DNA of 64,000 nucleotides from Brevundimonas mediterranea (GCF_011064825.1 NZ_CP048751.1:1178001-1242000), one strand, 5' to 3'; shown: positions 32,209 to 40,832, counted from the first letter of the stretch. Made by a program: numbers and translations. Notes: generated by a model not told the origin, from the sequence alone.

Positions 32209-32742
32209 CTAATCCAGCGCGCAGATGTCCGGAAGGCCACGCAATCCGCCGGCGTTGTCCAGTCCGTAGCCCACCAGGAAACGGTCCGGGGCCTCCCAGC
32301 CGACGAAGTCCGGCTCGGGGGCGCGCGGCGCGGGCCAGGGCTTGCGGGCGAAGACGCAGGTCAGGACCTCCGAGGCCCCGGCCTCGCGCGCGATCCGTCC
32401 CGCCTCGGCCAGGGACAGGCCGGTGTCGAACACATCGTCCAGGATCAGCACGCGCCGCCCGGCGATGGGCCGCTGGAACGGGGCGTAGACGTCGATCTTG
32501 CCCCGGCTGGTCTTGTCGTCGCCGTAGGAGGCCAGCCACAGGGCGTCGAACCGGACATTGCGCCCCAGTCGCGACAGGGCGCGGGTCAGGTCGGCGGCGA
32601 ACCACAGACCGCCGGTCAGCAGGACGGCGGCGACCGTGTCGTCGTCGATAACCGGAGCGATGCGCGCGGCCAGATCCGCCACGACGCGGGCGATGTCGGC
32701 CTCGGCCAGCAGGACGGTCGGCTTGGGGGAGGGATCAGCCAT
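32209..32742 (-). CDS. hpt: Hypoxanthine-type phosphoribosyltransferase
   Basis: The 177-residue type I phosphoribosyltransferase has the PRPP-binding motif RRVLILDDVFDTGLSL and the flexible-loop segment LASYGDDKTSRGKI. It salvages hypoxanthine and perhaps guanine to nucleotides using PRPP. FLVGYGLDNAGGLRGLPDIC resembles the HPRT C-terminal purine-contact segment. The ATG at 32742 lies 8 nt inside the end of the zinc-ribbon gene, so they are coupled. A xanthine/guanine specificity cannot be excluded. Confidence 0.85.
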   Translation of the reverse strand: MADPSPKPTVLLAEADIARVVADLAARIAPVIDDDTVAAVLLTGGLWFAADLTRALSRLGRNVRFDALWLASYGDDKTSRGKIDVYAPFQRPIAGRRVLILDDVFDTGLSLAEAGRIAREAGASEVLTCVFARKPWPAPRAPEPDFVGWEAPDRFLVGYGLDNAGGLRGLPDICALD

Positions 32743-33757
32743 GCGAGGCGGATACCGCCTCGCCGTGCCCGTTGTCCACCACGCGAATGGGTCGGGCCTC
32801 GATCGGCGCCTGGGCGTTGCGCGCGGCGACGCCCGGCGCGACCGCCGATCTCAGGCCGTTGGAGGCGGGCGCAAGCTCAGCATGAGCGTTCGCCGGCGCA
32901 TGACCGCCGCCCGTTTCGGCGGGCGCGTGATCGGGCTCGTGAGCAGGGGCAGCATGAGGAGCCGCCTGAGGCGCAGCATGATCTTCGCCGTGATCCGCCG
33001 CCGGCGCCGCTTCGGCGGGCGCGGCGTGAGCAGCGGCCGGCTTGGCGTGAGGCGCGTCGGGCGTCACGAAATTGACCCCGATGTCGGCCGCATGACCGCC
33101 GGGATCGGGGATCAGGACGGCGAAGCCCTGGACCTTGCCGGGCAGGACGGGGGCGGCGTCGATGGCGACGATCCTGAACCCGACCTCTGCGCCATGCTCG
33201 TCCAGCAGCGCGACCCGGACGGGCGGGGCCACGATCTCGGCGTCGCGCACATTGCGCAGCGCACCGGACACCAGAACCATGCCGGGATGATTGGGAACCT
33301 CCTTGGCCGTCATCGCCTCGAAGTCCAGGCCGACCGGGTTCACCGGCGTCCCGACTGCGGCATAGGCGGCGGCGGCGCGCGGAAAGGCCTCGACCACCTC
33401 GATCCGGAACAGGAAGGCCGAGACGATCAGGCCGACAAAGGCGCTGGCCAGGCCCGCCCACACCACGCCGTGGGTGGCGGCGCGGCGCAGGCGGCGCTGC
33501 TGTTCGGCGCGGGCGCGAAAGGCCTTGGGCAGTTCCGGCGCCGGCGTCTCGGCCAGGCTGGCGGGCTCGGGCGCAGGTTCCGGCTCGGGCGTGGAGATGA
33601 CGCGCGGTTCGGGCGCGACGCTCAGTTCCAGCGGTTCGTCGCTGGTCGCGCGCCAGACTTCGCCGCACGATTTGCAGCGCACCTTGCGCCCGTTCGCGCC
33701 CACGGCGTCGTCGGGAATGAAATAGCTGGTGGCGCAGGCGGGGCAGGTCAGTATCAT
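32735..33757 (-). CDS. Zinc-ribbon (MJ0042-type) single-pass membrane protein
   Basis: The 340-residue protein starts with a CxxC-CxxC zinc ribbon (MILTCPACATSYFIPDDAVG, then KVRCKSCGEVW). A Pro/Glu-rich linker and a membrane helix (AATHGVVWAGLASAFVGLIV, about residues 93-112) follow, then a DUF3426-like beta domain (GMVLVSGALRNVRDAEIVAP). The last ~110 residues are Ala/Pro/His-rich (HAAPAEAAPAADHGEDHAAP and so on), with over a dozen histidines. The N-terminal ribbon is cytoplasmic if standard topology holds, leaving the His-rich part in the periplasm. Function is unknown. It overlaps hpt and diverges from ftsE. Confidence 0.82.
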   Translation of the reverse strand: MILTCPACATSYFIPDDAVGANGRKVRCKSCGEVWRATSDEPLELSVAPEPRVISTPEPEPAPEPASLAETPAPELPKAFRARAEQQRRLRRAATHGVVWAGLASAFVGLIVSAFLFRIEVVEAFPRAAAAYAAVGTPVNPVGLDFEAMTAKEVPNHPGMVLVSGALRNVRDAEIVAPPVRVALLDEHGAEVGFRIVAIDAAPVLPGKVQGFAVLIPDPGGHAADIGVNFVTPDAPHAKPAAAHAAPAEAAPAADHGEDHAAPQAAPHAAPAHEPDHAPAETGGGHAPANAHAELAPASNGLRSAVAPGVAARNAQAPIEARPIRVVDNGHGEAVSASHG

Positions 33758-33829
33758 GTGGCTGACTGCGAGGCTGTCGCCCCCTCCTGTAAGGCGCGAT
33801 TTCGCGCCCTGTCCCTGAAACAAATCTCA

Positions 33830-34549
33830 ATGCCGTCCTCGCCACCCAGCGCCGTCGATTCCGCCCCTGTGACCGAGACCGTCCGCCTGTCGGGCGTGGG
33901 TTTCGGCTATGCGGACGCGCCCGACGTGCTGCGAGACGTTAACCTCATTCTGACGCGAGGCTCTTTCCACTTCCTTACCGGACCGTCCGGCGCCGGAAAG
34001 TCTTCGCTTCTGCGGCTTCTGACCCTGGTGGATCGGCCGACCACGGGGACCATTCGCCTGTTCGGCGCCGATGTGTCCGACATCGACCGGCGCGACATCC
34101 CGGCCTTTCGCCGCCGCATGGGGGTGGTGTTCCAGGATTTCCGCCTGCTGGACCACCTGTCCGCCTTCGACAACGCCGCCCTGCCCCTGCGGCTGGCGGG
34201 CGGGCGAGAAGCCGACTACGCCGCCGATGTGGAGGAAATGCTGAAATGGGTCGGCCTGGGCCGCCGGATGGACGCCCGCCCCCCGGCCCTGTCCGGGGGC
34301 GAGAAACAGCGGCTGGCCATCGCCCGCGCCGTCATCACCCGCCCCGGCCTGATCGTCGCCGACGAACCGACCGGCAGCGTGGACGCCGTCATGGCCGAGA
34401 AACTGCTGCGCCTGTTCCAGTCGCTGAACCGGCTGGGCGCCACCGTCCTGATCGCCAGCCATGACCAGGCCCTGGCCGAGCGCTCGGGCGCCCAGGTCCT
34501 GCGGCTCGACCAGGGCCGGCTGACCGAAGCCGCCCGAGCCGCCGCATGA
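33830..34549 (+). CDS. ftsE: Cell-division ATP-binding protein FtsE
   Basis: The 239-residue ABC ATPase has Walker A GPSGAGKSS, Q-loop GVVFQDFRLLDHLSAFDN, signature LSGGEKQRLAIARA and Walker B LIVADEPTGSVD. The FQDFRLL and DEPTGSVD forms are typical of FtsE. With FtsX it couples cytoplasmic ATP hydrolysis to peptidoglycan hydrolase activation at the septum. The ATG at 33830 gives a Pro/Ser-rich 15-residue N-terminal extension. The stop overlaps the ftsX start (ATGA). Confidence 0.95.
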   Translation: MPSSPPSAVDSAPVTETVRLSGVGFGYADAPDVLRDVNLILTRGSFHFLTGPSGAGKSSLLRLLTLVDRPTTGTIRLFGADVSDIDRRDIPAFRRRMGVVFQDFRLLDHLSAFDNAALPLRLAGGREADYAADVEEMLKWVGLGRRMDARPPALSGGEKQRLAIARAVITRPGLIVADEPTGSVDAVMAEKLLRLFQSLNRLGATVLIASHDQALAERSGAQVLRLDQGRLTEAARAAA

Positions 34550-35442
34550 TCCGCCTTTCCGACTTCCGGCTTTCACGGGGACGTCCCGGCCTGCTGCCCC
34601 CGGCGGCCGCCGGCGAGCCCTGGCTGATGACCGTCATCGCCGTCCTGTGCTTCCTGGCCTGTCTGGCCGCCGTCGCCGCCTCGGCCGCCGACCGCGCCGC
34701 CCACGGCTGGGCGCGTCAGCTCGGGTCCGAGGCGACGGTGCAGGTCCGCCCCCGCGTCGGCGAGACCGGCGACACCGCCGCCGCCCGCGCCGCCGAGACC
34801 CTGTCCGGCGTCGCCGGGGTCGAGGAGGCGGCGGCCCTGGACCGCAAGGCGGCCGAGGATCTGCTGCGGCCCTGGCTGGGCGACGCCGTCCTGCCCGACC
34901 TGCCCCTGCCCCATCTGGTCACGGTGCGGCTGAACCCGAACGCCCCCGCCAGCGCGGTCAGCCTCAGCCGCGCCCTGGCCGAGGCCGGGCTGGACGCCAC
35001 GGTCGACGACCACAGCCTTTGGCGCGGCGAGGTCGAACGTTCGGCCGCCCTGATCACCGCCCTGGCCGGCGCCGCCTTCCTGGCCACGGCCTTCGCCGCC
35101 GCCGCCGCCATCGCCTACGCCACCCGCGCCGGCCTGGCCGCCGGGCGCGGGGTGATCGAGACCCTGAGCCTGAACGGCGCGACCGACGGCCGCATCGCCT
35201 GGCTGTTCCAGCGCCGCTTCGCCCTGATCGCAGCCGGGGCCGGGGCCATTGGGGCGGGGCTGGCGGGGCTGCTCCTGGCCTTCCTGCGGTTCCTGGGCGG
35301 ATCGGACGGTCTGACCCAGGCCCTGCCCGTGACCTGGGGCGACCTGCTGCTGCTCTCGCCATGTCCGCTGCTGGCGGCTACGGTGGCGCTTGTCGCGGCC
35401 AGATTCGCCGCCATGCAGGTTCTGGGTTCAGGTCGGGGGTAG
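34546..35442 (+). CDS. ftsX: Cell-division membrane protein FtsX
   Basis: The 298-residue membrane protein has one N-terminal helix (about 27-47), a periplasmic domain of ~120 residues (VQVRPRVGETGDTAAARAAE; LPHLVTVRLNPNAP) and three C-terminal helices with the FtsX/MacB permease-like RGVIETLSLNGATDGRIAWL motif. It partners FtsE and recruits or activates amidase regulators outside the membrane. Overlap with ftsE and a 2-nt gap to the next gene indicate one operon. No additional domains are seen. Confidence 0.93.
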   Translation: MIRLSDFRLSRGRPGLLPPAAAGEPWLMTVIAVLCFLACLAAVAASAADRAAHGWARQLGSEATVQVRPRVGETGDTAAARAAETLSGVAGVEEAAALDRKAAEDLLRPWLGDAVLPDLPLPHLVTVRLNPNAPASAVSLSRALAEAGLDATVDDHSLWRGEVERSAALITALAGAAFLATAFAAAAAIAYATRAGLAAGRGVIETLSLNGATDGRIAWLFQRRFALIAAGAGAIGAGLAGLLLAFLRFLGGSDGLTQALPVTWGDLLLLSPCPLLAATVALVAARFAAMQVLGSGRG

Positions 35443-35444
35443 GG

Positions 35445-36086
35445 ATGAGACTGCTCGTCGTCATCGGCATTGTCGCCCTGATCTGGCTGGTCGGCCTGTT
35501 CGCCTTCGCCCATCGGGTGCGCGAACTGACGCCCGCCGAAGATCCCGCCCCGGCCGACGCCATCGTGGCCTTGACCGGCCCCTCGGCCGAACGGGTCAAC
35601 GCCGCCATCCGCCTGCTGGAGCAGGGCAAGGGCCAGCGCGTGCTGATCTCGGGCGTCAATCGCGAGGTCCGCCGTCGCGAGCTGCGTGAGCTGACGCCGG
35701 GCTCCAGCCGTCTGTTCAACTGCTGCGTCGATCTGGGCTTCGAGGCCGAGGACACCGTCGGCAACGCCCAGGAAATCGCGGCCTGGGCCCGGTCCAAGGG
35801 CTATGACGACCTGATCGTCGTCACCTCCGACTATCATATGCCGCGCTCGCTGGTGGAGATCCGGGGCCAGCTGCCGGGCGTGAAACTGACCCCCTACGCT
35901 GTCTCGACCCCGTCGCTGGACAATCGGCACTGGTGGCGCGCGACGGTGACGGCGCGGCGCATGACGCTGGAATATATGAAATATCTCGCCGCCCTGGGCC
36001 GCGAGGGGATTCGCCGCCTCAGCCGCGTCGCCCCCGCGTCCGACACCCCTGTCTCCGACCTTCCCGCCGAAAAGGCCCCTGCCTAA
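35445..36086 (+). CDS. YdcF/SanA-type DUF218 protein
   Basis: The 213-residue protein has one N-terminal membrane anchor (LLVVIGIVALIWLVGLFAFA) and a DUF218 alpha/beta domain: ADAIVALTGPSAERVNAAIR, RVLISGVNREV, EAEDTVGNAQEIAAWA and VVTSDYHMPRSLVEI. ElyC and SanA in E. coli belong to this family and affect envelope integrity and the lipid carrier pool. Lying between ftsEX and plsC it most likely has an envelope role. The catalytic reaction is unknown. A ribosome-like GGTAGGG precedes the ATG. Confidence 0.85.
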   Translation: MRLLVVIGIVALIWLVGLFAFAHRVRELTPAEDPAPADAIVALTGPSAERVNAAIRLLEQGKGQRVLISGVNREVRRRELRELTPGSSRLFNCCVDLGFEAEDTVGNAQEIAAWARSKGYDDLIVVTSDYHMPRSLVEIRGQLPGVKLTPYAVSTPSLDNRHWWRATVTARRMTLEYMKYLAALGREGIRRLSRVAPASDTPVSDLPAEKAPA

Positions 36087-36818
36087 GTGAACACCCTGCG
36101 TTCCCTGCTCTTCACCGCCTGGCTCTATCTGTCGATGCCGATCGTCGCCATCGGCCTGTCGCCCATACTTCTGGCGCCGCACCGCTATGTGCAGGGGGTG
36201 TGCAAGCTGTGGGCGAAGATCGTGCTGTTCGGCCTGCGCTGGATCGCGGGGGTCAAGGTCGAGGTGCGGGGGCTGGAGCACGCCCCGTCGGGCGCCGCCC
36301 TGATCGCGTCGAAACACCAGGGGATGCTGGACATCGTCGCCCTGCTGGCCGTCCTGCCCGACGCCTGTTTCGTGATGAAGAAGGAGCTGATGCCCCTGCC
36401 CTTCTTCGGCTGGTTCGCCTGGAAGGCCAAGATGATCGCTGTGGACCGCGCCGGCCACGCCAAGGCGCTGAAGGACATGACCCGCCAGGCGCGCGAACGC
36501 CTGTCCGAAGGCCGCCAGATCGTCATCTTCCCCGAGGGCACGCGCAATGATCCCGGCGTGCCCGGCGACTACAAGCCCGGCGTCGCCGCCATCTACCGGG
36601 ATCTGGAAGGCCCCTGCTGGCCGGTCGCCACCAACTCCGGCGTCCACTGGCCGGCCCATGGATTCCGCCGCTATCCCGGCAAGGTGGTGTTCGAATTCCT
36701 GGAGCCGATCCCCGCCGGCCTGAAGCGCGGGGCGATGATGGCGTTGCTGGAAAGTCGCATAGAGACGGCATCTGCGGCCCTGCTGGAGCCAAAGGCCCAG
36801 CTCGAACGTATGGACTGA
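36087..36818 (+). CDS. plsC: 1-acyl-sn-glycerol-3-phosphate acyltransferase
   Basis: The 243-residue enzyme has canonical motifs: block I SKHQGMLD (HX4D, around residues 74-80), MKKELMPLPFFGW, and block III IFPEGTRND. It acylates lysophosphatidate to phosphatidate at the inner membrane. The GTG start immediately follows the TAA of the YdcF gene with no spacer, so translation is coupled. Compared with the acyltransferase at 1116 this one has standard spacing and is the likely housekeeping PlsC. Confidence 0.93.
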   Translation: MNTLRSLLFTAWLYLSMPIVAIGLSPILLAPHRYVQGVCKLWAKIVLFGLRWIAGVKVEVRGLEHAPSGAALIASKHQGMLDIVALLAVLPDACFVMKKELMPLPFFGWFAWKAKMIAVDRAGHAKALKDMTRQARERLSEGRQIVIFPEGTRNDPGVPGDYKPGVAAIYRDLEGPCWPVATNSGVHWPAHGFRRYPGKVVFEFLEPIPAGLKRGAMMALLESRIETASAALLEPKAQLERMD

Positions 36819-36843
36819 CCTATTCCGTACGAGAAAGCTCCAA

Positions 36844-37629
36844 ATGTCCTTGCGCACCCTGGCCCTGACAGCCGCCGCCGCAACCGCCTTCGCCGGCTCA
36901 GCCCTTGCCCAGTCCCAGCCCTATGAGCAGATGCGCCCCGCGCCCGACGGCTGGACCGTCGATCTCGGCGTCGGCGCCCTCTACAGCAAGGACAGCGGCG
37001 GCGACACGGGCTCCGAGACCCGGGTCGTGCCCTGGGTGTCCGCCAATTACCGCGACGTCGTCTATCTGAGCGCCATCGACGGTCTGGGCTGGAACGCGAT
37101 CAAGACCGACGATTTCCGCGCCGGCCTGCAACTGCGTCCGCGCTTCTCGCCCGAAGACATCGAGGGTCTGGACCTGGATCGTCCCGACTTCGGCGCCGAC
37201 GTGGCCGCCTACGCCTTCAAACGCCTGCCCGGCAATATCGTAGTCGGCGGCCGGGTCAGCCGCGACGTGACGGACGTCAGCGAGGGCACGGAATACTACG
37301 CCTCGGTCGGCCACCAGCGCGTGACGCCGATCGGCCTGATGAATGTCTCGGTCTATGCGCGCGGCGGCGACGCCAAGCTGGCCGACGCCTATTATGGCGT
37401 CAGCACCGCCGAGGCCGCCCGCAACGGCATCGACGCCTATTCGCCGGACAGCGGCCTGCAAGGCGCCGGCGCCAGCCTGTTCCTGCTGGTCCCGATCAAC
37501 GACAAATGGGCCGCCGGCGCCCTGGTCAACTATGAGCGCCGCCTGGGCGACGTGGCCGACAGCCCCCTGTCCCAGGAAGACGACACCATCCGCACGGGCG
37601 TCTTCTTCGCCCGCCGCTTCGGCGGCTGA
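36844..37629 (+). CDS. MipA/OmpV-family outer-membrane protein
   Basis: The 261-residue protein has a signal peptide (MSLRTLALTAAAATAFAGSA-LAQ) followed by repeated amphipathic beta strands, with WTVDLGVGALYSKDSGGDTG near the start and a C-terminal aromatic-ended strand (TGVFFARRFGG). VVPWVSANYRDVVYLSAIDG and FGADVAAYAFKR fit the MipA/OmpV barrel family. Members scaffold peptidoglycan enzymes in E. coli or act as porins elsewhere. It is probably co-transcribed with ftsEX-ydcF-plsC (25-nt gap). A strong hairpin follows. Confidence 0.85.
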   Translation: MSLRTLALTAAAATAFAGSALAQSQPYEQMRPAPDGWTVDLGVGALYSKDSGGDTGSETRVVPWVSANYRDVVYLSAIDGLGWNAIKTDDFRAGLQLRPRFSPEDIEGLDLDRPDFGADVAAYAFKRLPGNIVVGGRVSRDVTDVSEGTEYYASVGHQRVTPIGLMNVSVYARGGDAKLADAYYGVSTAEAARNGIDAYSPDSGLQGAGASLFLLVPINDKWAAGALVNYERRLGDVADSPLSQEDDTIRTGVFFARRFGG

Positions 37630-37635
37630 TCCGCG

Positions 37636-37905
37636 TCAGCCTCCCGAGTTGTGATGCTCTCGCCAAGCCCGCCGGGCTTGGCGTACATCCTTTTCGCTCG
37701 TGTGAGGGTCTAGGTTGCACCCAAGGAACTGACCGCGCTCCACCTTGCTGTCGGATGTCTGAATAGGCGGCCCCTCAAGCACGAGGCCGCCCAGGGCTTC
37801 GCATCGCTGAGCCGGGTCAGTGGGCAGCGGCGGCAAGGGCGTGGCGCAGGCGGACACGCTCAGCACGATCACTCCACCCAACACCCCGACCGACCGCAAG
37901 CCCAT
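37636..37905 (-). CDS. Small hypothetical lipoprotein
   Basis: The 89-residue protein has a lipoprotein signal (MGLRSVGVLGGVIVLSVSAC, lipobox SVSAC). The mature part is short with two more cysteines (AQRCEALGG, FLGCNLD) and a charged C-terminal helix (VRQARRAWREHHNSGG). I do not recognise it. It starts 2 nt after the hisC stop on the same strand. Its 3' end contains the hairpin that serves as a likely terminator for the convergent outer-membrane protein gene. Confidence 0.7.
   Translation of the reverse strand: MGLRSVGVLGGVIVLSVSACATPLPPLPTDPAQRCEALGGLVLEGPPIQTSDSKVERGQFLGCNLDPHTSEKDVRQARRAWREHHNSGG
37661..37695 (+). terminator. Likely terminator of the ftsEX-plsC-mipA unit
   Basis: CGCCAAGCCC (37661-37670) and GGGCTTGGCG (37674-37683) form a perfect 10-bp stem with a GCC loop, followed by a pyrimidine/T-rich TACATCCTTTTC. 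It lies 32 nt after the outer-membrane protein stop and inside the coding end of the opposite lipoprotein gene. The T-tract is imperfect. Confidence 0.6.
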
Positions 37906-37907
37906 GC

Positions 37908-39005
37908 TTATTGCGCCGCAAACTCGCTCAGCGCATCGATCACGGCCCGGTTCTGGTCTTCCGTCCCGATGGTGATGCGCAAGGCCTGAGGCAGGCCGTA
38001 GCCGCCGACTGGCCGCACGATGATCCCTTTGCCGTTCAGATAATCATTGGCGGCGGCGGCCCGTTCGGCCCCGTCGAACACGACCAGCACGAAGTTTCCG
38101 GCGCTGGGCAGGACCTCAAGGCCAAACCCGCGCAGGGCCTGGGTCAGGCGCGGCTTCCAATTCGACACCAGCTCACGCGAGGCCGTCTGGTGCGCCTCGT
38201 CGAACAGAGCGGCGGTCGCCGCCTCAAGCCCCGGCACGGAGACGTTGAACGGAAGGCGGATGCGGTCGATGGCTTCGGCCACCTTCAGCGGCGCATAGCC
38301 GAAGCCGATGCGCAAACCGCCGAGGCCGTGGATCTTGGAGAAGGTGCGGGTCACGACGATGTTTTCCGCCGCCTTGGCCAGGGGGAAGGCGGTCTCCCAG
38401 TCGGCCTCGGTCACATATTCGGCATAGGCTTCATCGACCACCAGGATCACATGAGCCGGCAGGGCGGCGTGCAGGCGGCGGATCTCCTCGCCCGTGTTGT
38501 AGCTGCCGGTCGGGTTCGAAGGGTTGGAGACATAGACGATCTTGGTCCGGTCATCGACCTGGGCCAGCAGCGCGTCGATCTCGGCCTTGAAGTTCGGCTC
38601 GGGCGCCAGCTTGACCTGGGCCTCGCAGCCCAAGGCGCTGATCCGATAGGCCAGGAAGCCATACTGGCCGCAGACGATATTGTCGCCCGCCGTCAGATAG
38701 GTCTGGTTCAGCAGGGCGAAGACCTCGTCCGAGCCATTGCCGAAGATCAGCCGCTCGGGCTCCAGCCCATGCTTGTCCGCCACGGCGTCGCGCAGCTTGG
38801 TCGCCCGGCCGTCCGGATAGATGTGGATGTTCTTGATGGCGGCTTCATAGGCCGCGCGCGCCTTTTCCCCGGCCCCCAGCATGTTCTCGTTGGAAGACAG
38901 CTTCATCGGCTCGGCGACGCCGGCGATGGACGACTTGCCGCCGACATAGGGGGCGATGTCGAGGATGCCGGGCTTTGCCTGGGGTCCTTGGGGCGCGTCG
39001 ATCAT
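37908..39005 (-). CDS. hisC: Histidinol-phosphate/aromatic aminotransferase
   Basis: The 365-residue class I/II PLP aminotransferase has the lysine motif RTFSKIHGLGGLRIGFGYAP, VSNPSNPTGS and VVDEAYAEYV. It converts imidazole-acetol phosphate to histidinol phosphate. HisC homologues in alphaproteobacteria also transaminate aromatic acids (tyrosine/phenylalanine), and the neighbouring gene contents do not settle which. LSSNENMLGAGEKARAAYEA is the N-terminal HisC-like motif. The ATG at 39005 is 32 nt after the next gene upstream. Confidence 0.9.
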   Translation of the reverse strand: MIDAPQGPQAKPGILDIAPYVGGKSSIAGVAEPMKLSSNENMLGAGEKARAAYEAAIKNIHIYPDGRATKLRDAVADKHGLEPERLIFGNGSDEVFALLNQTYLTAGDNIVCGQYGFLAYRISALGCEAQVKLAPEPNFKAEIDALLAQVDDRTKIVYVSNPSNPTGSYNTGEEIRRLHAALPAHVILVVDEAYAEYVTEADWETAFPLAKAAENIVVTRTFSKIHGLGGLRIGFGYAPLKVAEAIDRIRLPFNVSVPGLEAATAALFDEAHQTASRELVSNWKPRLTQALRGFGLEVLPSAGNFVLVVFDGAERAAAANDYLNGKGIIVRPVGGYGLPQALRITIGTEDQNRAVIDALSEFAAQ

Positions 39006-39037
39006 GGGAAGCCTTGAACTCGGAAGATGAGGGGAAG

Positions 39038-39724
39038 TCAGAAGACGGGCGCGGCGCCGATGACGCCGGTCAGGCGGCCGGGGGCCGCGCTCAGCCGTCC
39101 GTCCTCGGCCTGCACATAGCCTGCCAATAGGAACAGCTTCAAGCCGCCCGCCGCCGCCAGGGGTTCGGCGGCCAGTCCGGCCTCGCCCAGGGCCTCGACG
39201 ATCCTGGCGTCGGACAAACCGCTGTCAGTGACCCAGAAGCTGCGGTCGTCGCCCGTCGGGCCCGAGACGGCCTTCGACACAAGGACCGCCTGGGGCCGGG
39301 CGCCACGGTCGTCCGGCAGGGCGGCGACGATCCTCAGGTCCGGCCGGGCCAGCAGGCGCCCCCACCAGGGCCGATCGGACGACAGGTCGATCAGGGCGCG
39401 CCCGCCGCCCTCGACCGCCTTCAGCGCCGCGTCGGCCGACAGGGGCCGGATGCCCAGGCCGTAGCGGTCAGCCGCCAGGATCTGGGCCATGCCGCCGCTC
39501 GCCGTCAGCGCCGGCCCGGCCGCCGCCTCGATCCGTCCCCAGACCGCCTTGAGCGCGGCGGCTTCGGCCGGACCGGCGTCCGCCAGCAGGCCGCGCAGGA
39601 CGATGACCGAGGCGTCGAACCGGTCCGCCATCCCGGCGGCGACACGGGCGCGCACCGCCGCCGCCACCGCCTGGTCCAACCCCAGCAGGTCCTCGTCCGG
39701 CGAAGCCGCTTCCAGCAGCCCCAT
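39038..39724 (-). CDS. Unrecognised 228-residue cytoplasmic protein
   Basis: No signal peptide, membrane helix or clear motif is present. The N-terminal ~70 residues are helical (DQAVAAAVRARVAAGMADRF) and loosely resemble a chorismate-mutase-like AroQ helix pair; the rest is alpha/beta (RALIDLSSDRPWWGRLLARP, FWVTDSGLSDARIVEALGEA, FLLAGYVQAED). Its start codon overlaps the stop of the DUF2125 gene (TGATG), and hisC follows. Association with hisC hints at aromatic or histidine metabolism, but the family is unknown to me and the resemblance is weak. Confidence 0.7.
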   Translation of the reverse strand: MGLLEAASPDEDLLGLDQAVAAAVRARVAAGMADRFDASVIVLRGLLADAGPAEAAALKAVWGRIEAAAGPALTASGGMAQILAADRYGLGIRPLSADAALKAVEGGGRALIDLSSDRPWWGRLLARPDLRIVAALPDDRGARPQAVLVSKAVSGPTGDDRSFWVTDSGLSDARIVEALGEAGLAAEPLAAAGGLKLFLLAGYVQAEDGRLSAAPGRLTGVIGAAPVF

Positions 39725-40776
39725 CAGAACAGCTTGGGCGCCGGGGCCAGGGGGAAGGGTCCCAGCCAGGTCCGACCGTCGCGGAACACCAGGGTCAGGG
39801 CCACATCCTCACGCCCCGCCGCATCCGCCGCCCCCGCAGCAGCGGCGGCTCCAGCCGCCCCGACCCGGTTCACCGCCCCCTGGCGCGACTCCAACAGGCC
39901 CGACAGGGCCGGCAAGGGCTTTTGCGATTGCAGGGCCACCTGGCCGACCAGGCGCCCGTCCGCATCGGCCCGCAGCACGTCGCTGCTCAGAGTGGCGCGA
40001 CTGTCGCCGGCCTGCAGATCGCCGCGCAGATTGCGGAAGGTCCCGCCGCCCTGGGTCCATTGCGAAAACACCCCGGCCGCGTCCCCGACCTTCAGCAGGT
40101 CGGCCCGGCCGACGGTGGCCTCCAGCTGGGTGGTCAGTTGGCCGTCCTGGGCGAAGCCCTCGACCGGTCCGTCGCGGCGTCCCTGGCCGTCCACCAGCCG
40201 GAACATCACGTCGATGGCGTCGCTCGGGGCGGTCGAGCCTGCCAGATGGGGCCGCGAATAGAATTCGATCCGTGCGGCCCGGGCGATGGGGAAGGGCTCG
40301 CCGTCGGGATGGACGGTGAAGATCGGATTGACCAGTTCCAGCGCCAGATTGGGCCAGCGCTGGTCGATGCCGCTGGCGCTCATGCGGATGGCGTCGCCAT
40401 TGATGGCGACCTTGCCCTTGCCGGCCCGGGTCAGGATCAGCCCCTCGGGCGCGACCACGACCCATTTGGTCGGCTGATAGGCGTTGGCCTCGGCGTTCAG
40501 CTCCGGCGCGGATATGGCGTGACCGGACGGGGCGGCGATCGTCACATGGGTCAGTTTCACATTGGCGCGGAAGGGCCAGCCGACGATCCGCTTGTCGGCG
40601 TAGCGCACGTCCCAGCCCTGTTGGCGCAGGGCGGCCGACTGGGCCTCAAGGCCGGCGTCGATCTGGCGCGTCAGATAGAACCACCAGCCGGTCCAGGCGG
40701 CCAGGGCGATCAGCACGATGATGAAGGGGGCGTAGAGGCCCGCACGGCTGGGTCGCTGGGTCGGTGCGTCGGTCAT
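39724..40776 (-). CDS. DUF2125 family membrane-anchored protein
   Basis: The 350-residue protein has one N-terminal membrane helix (YAPFIIVLIALAAWTGWWFY, about 15-34) and a long beta-rich periplasmic part. KRIVGWPFRANVKLTHVTIA is the DUF2125 signature, repeated as layered beta segments similar to AsmA-like envelope proteins. An Ala-rich stretch lies near residues 310-320. The function of DUF2125 is unknown; an envelope lipid or assembly role is possible by analogy. It leads a short operon with the unknown gene and hisC. Confidence 0.82.
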   Translation of the reverse strand: MTDAPTQRPSRAGLYAPFIIVLIALAAWTGWWFYLTRQIDAGLEAQSAALRQQGWDVRYADKRIVGWPFRANVKLTHVTIAAPSGHAISAPELNAEANAYQPTKWVVVAPEGLILTRAGKGKVAINGDAIRMSASGIDQRWPNLALELVNPIFTVHPDGEPFPIARAARIEFYSRPHLAGSTAPSDAIDVMFRLVDGQGRRDGPVEGFAQDGQLTTQLEATVGRADLLKVGDAAGVFSQWTQGGGTFRNLRGDLQAGDSRATLSSDVLRADADGRLVGQVALQSQKPLPALSGLLESRQGAVNRVGAAGAAAAAGAADAAGREDVALTLVFRDGRTWLGPFPLAPAPKLF

Positions 40777-40832
40777 TCAAACTCCGGGGTCGAGACGGCT
40801 ATAGCCCAAGGAAGGACGACCGCCCAAGGCGT

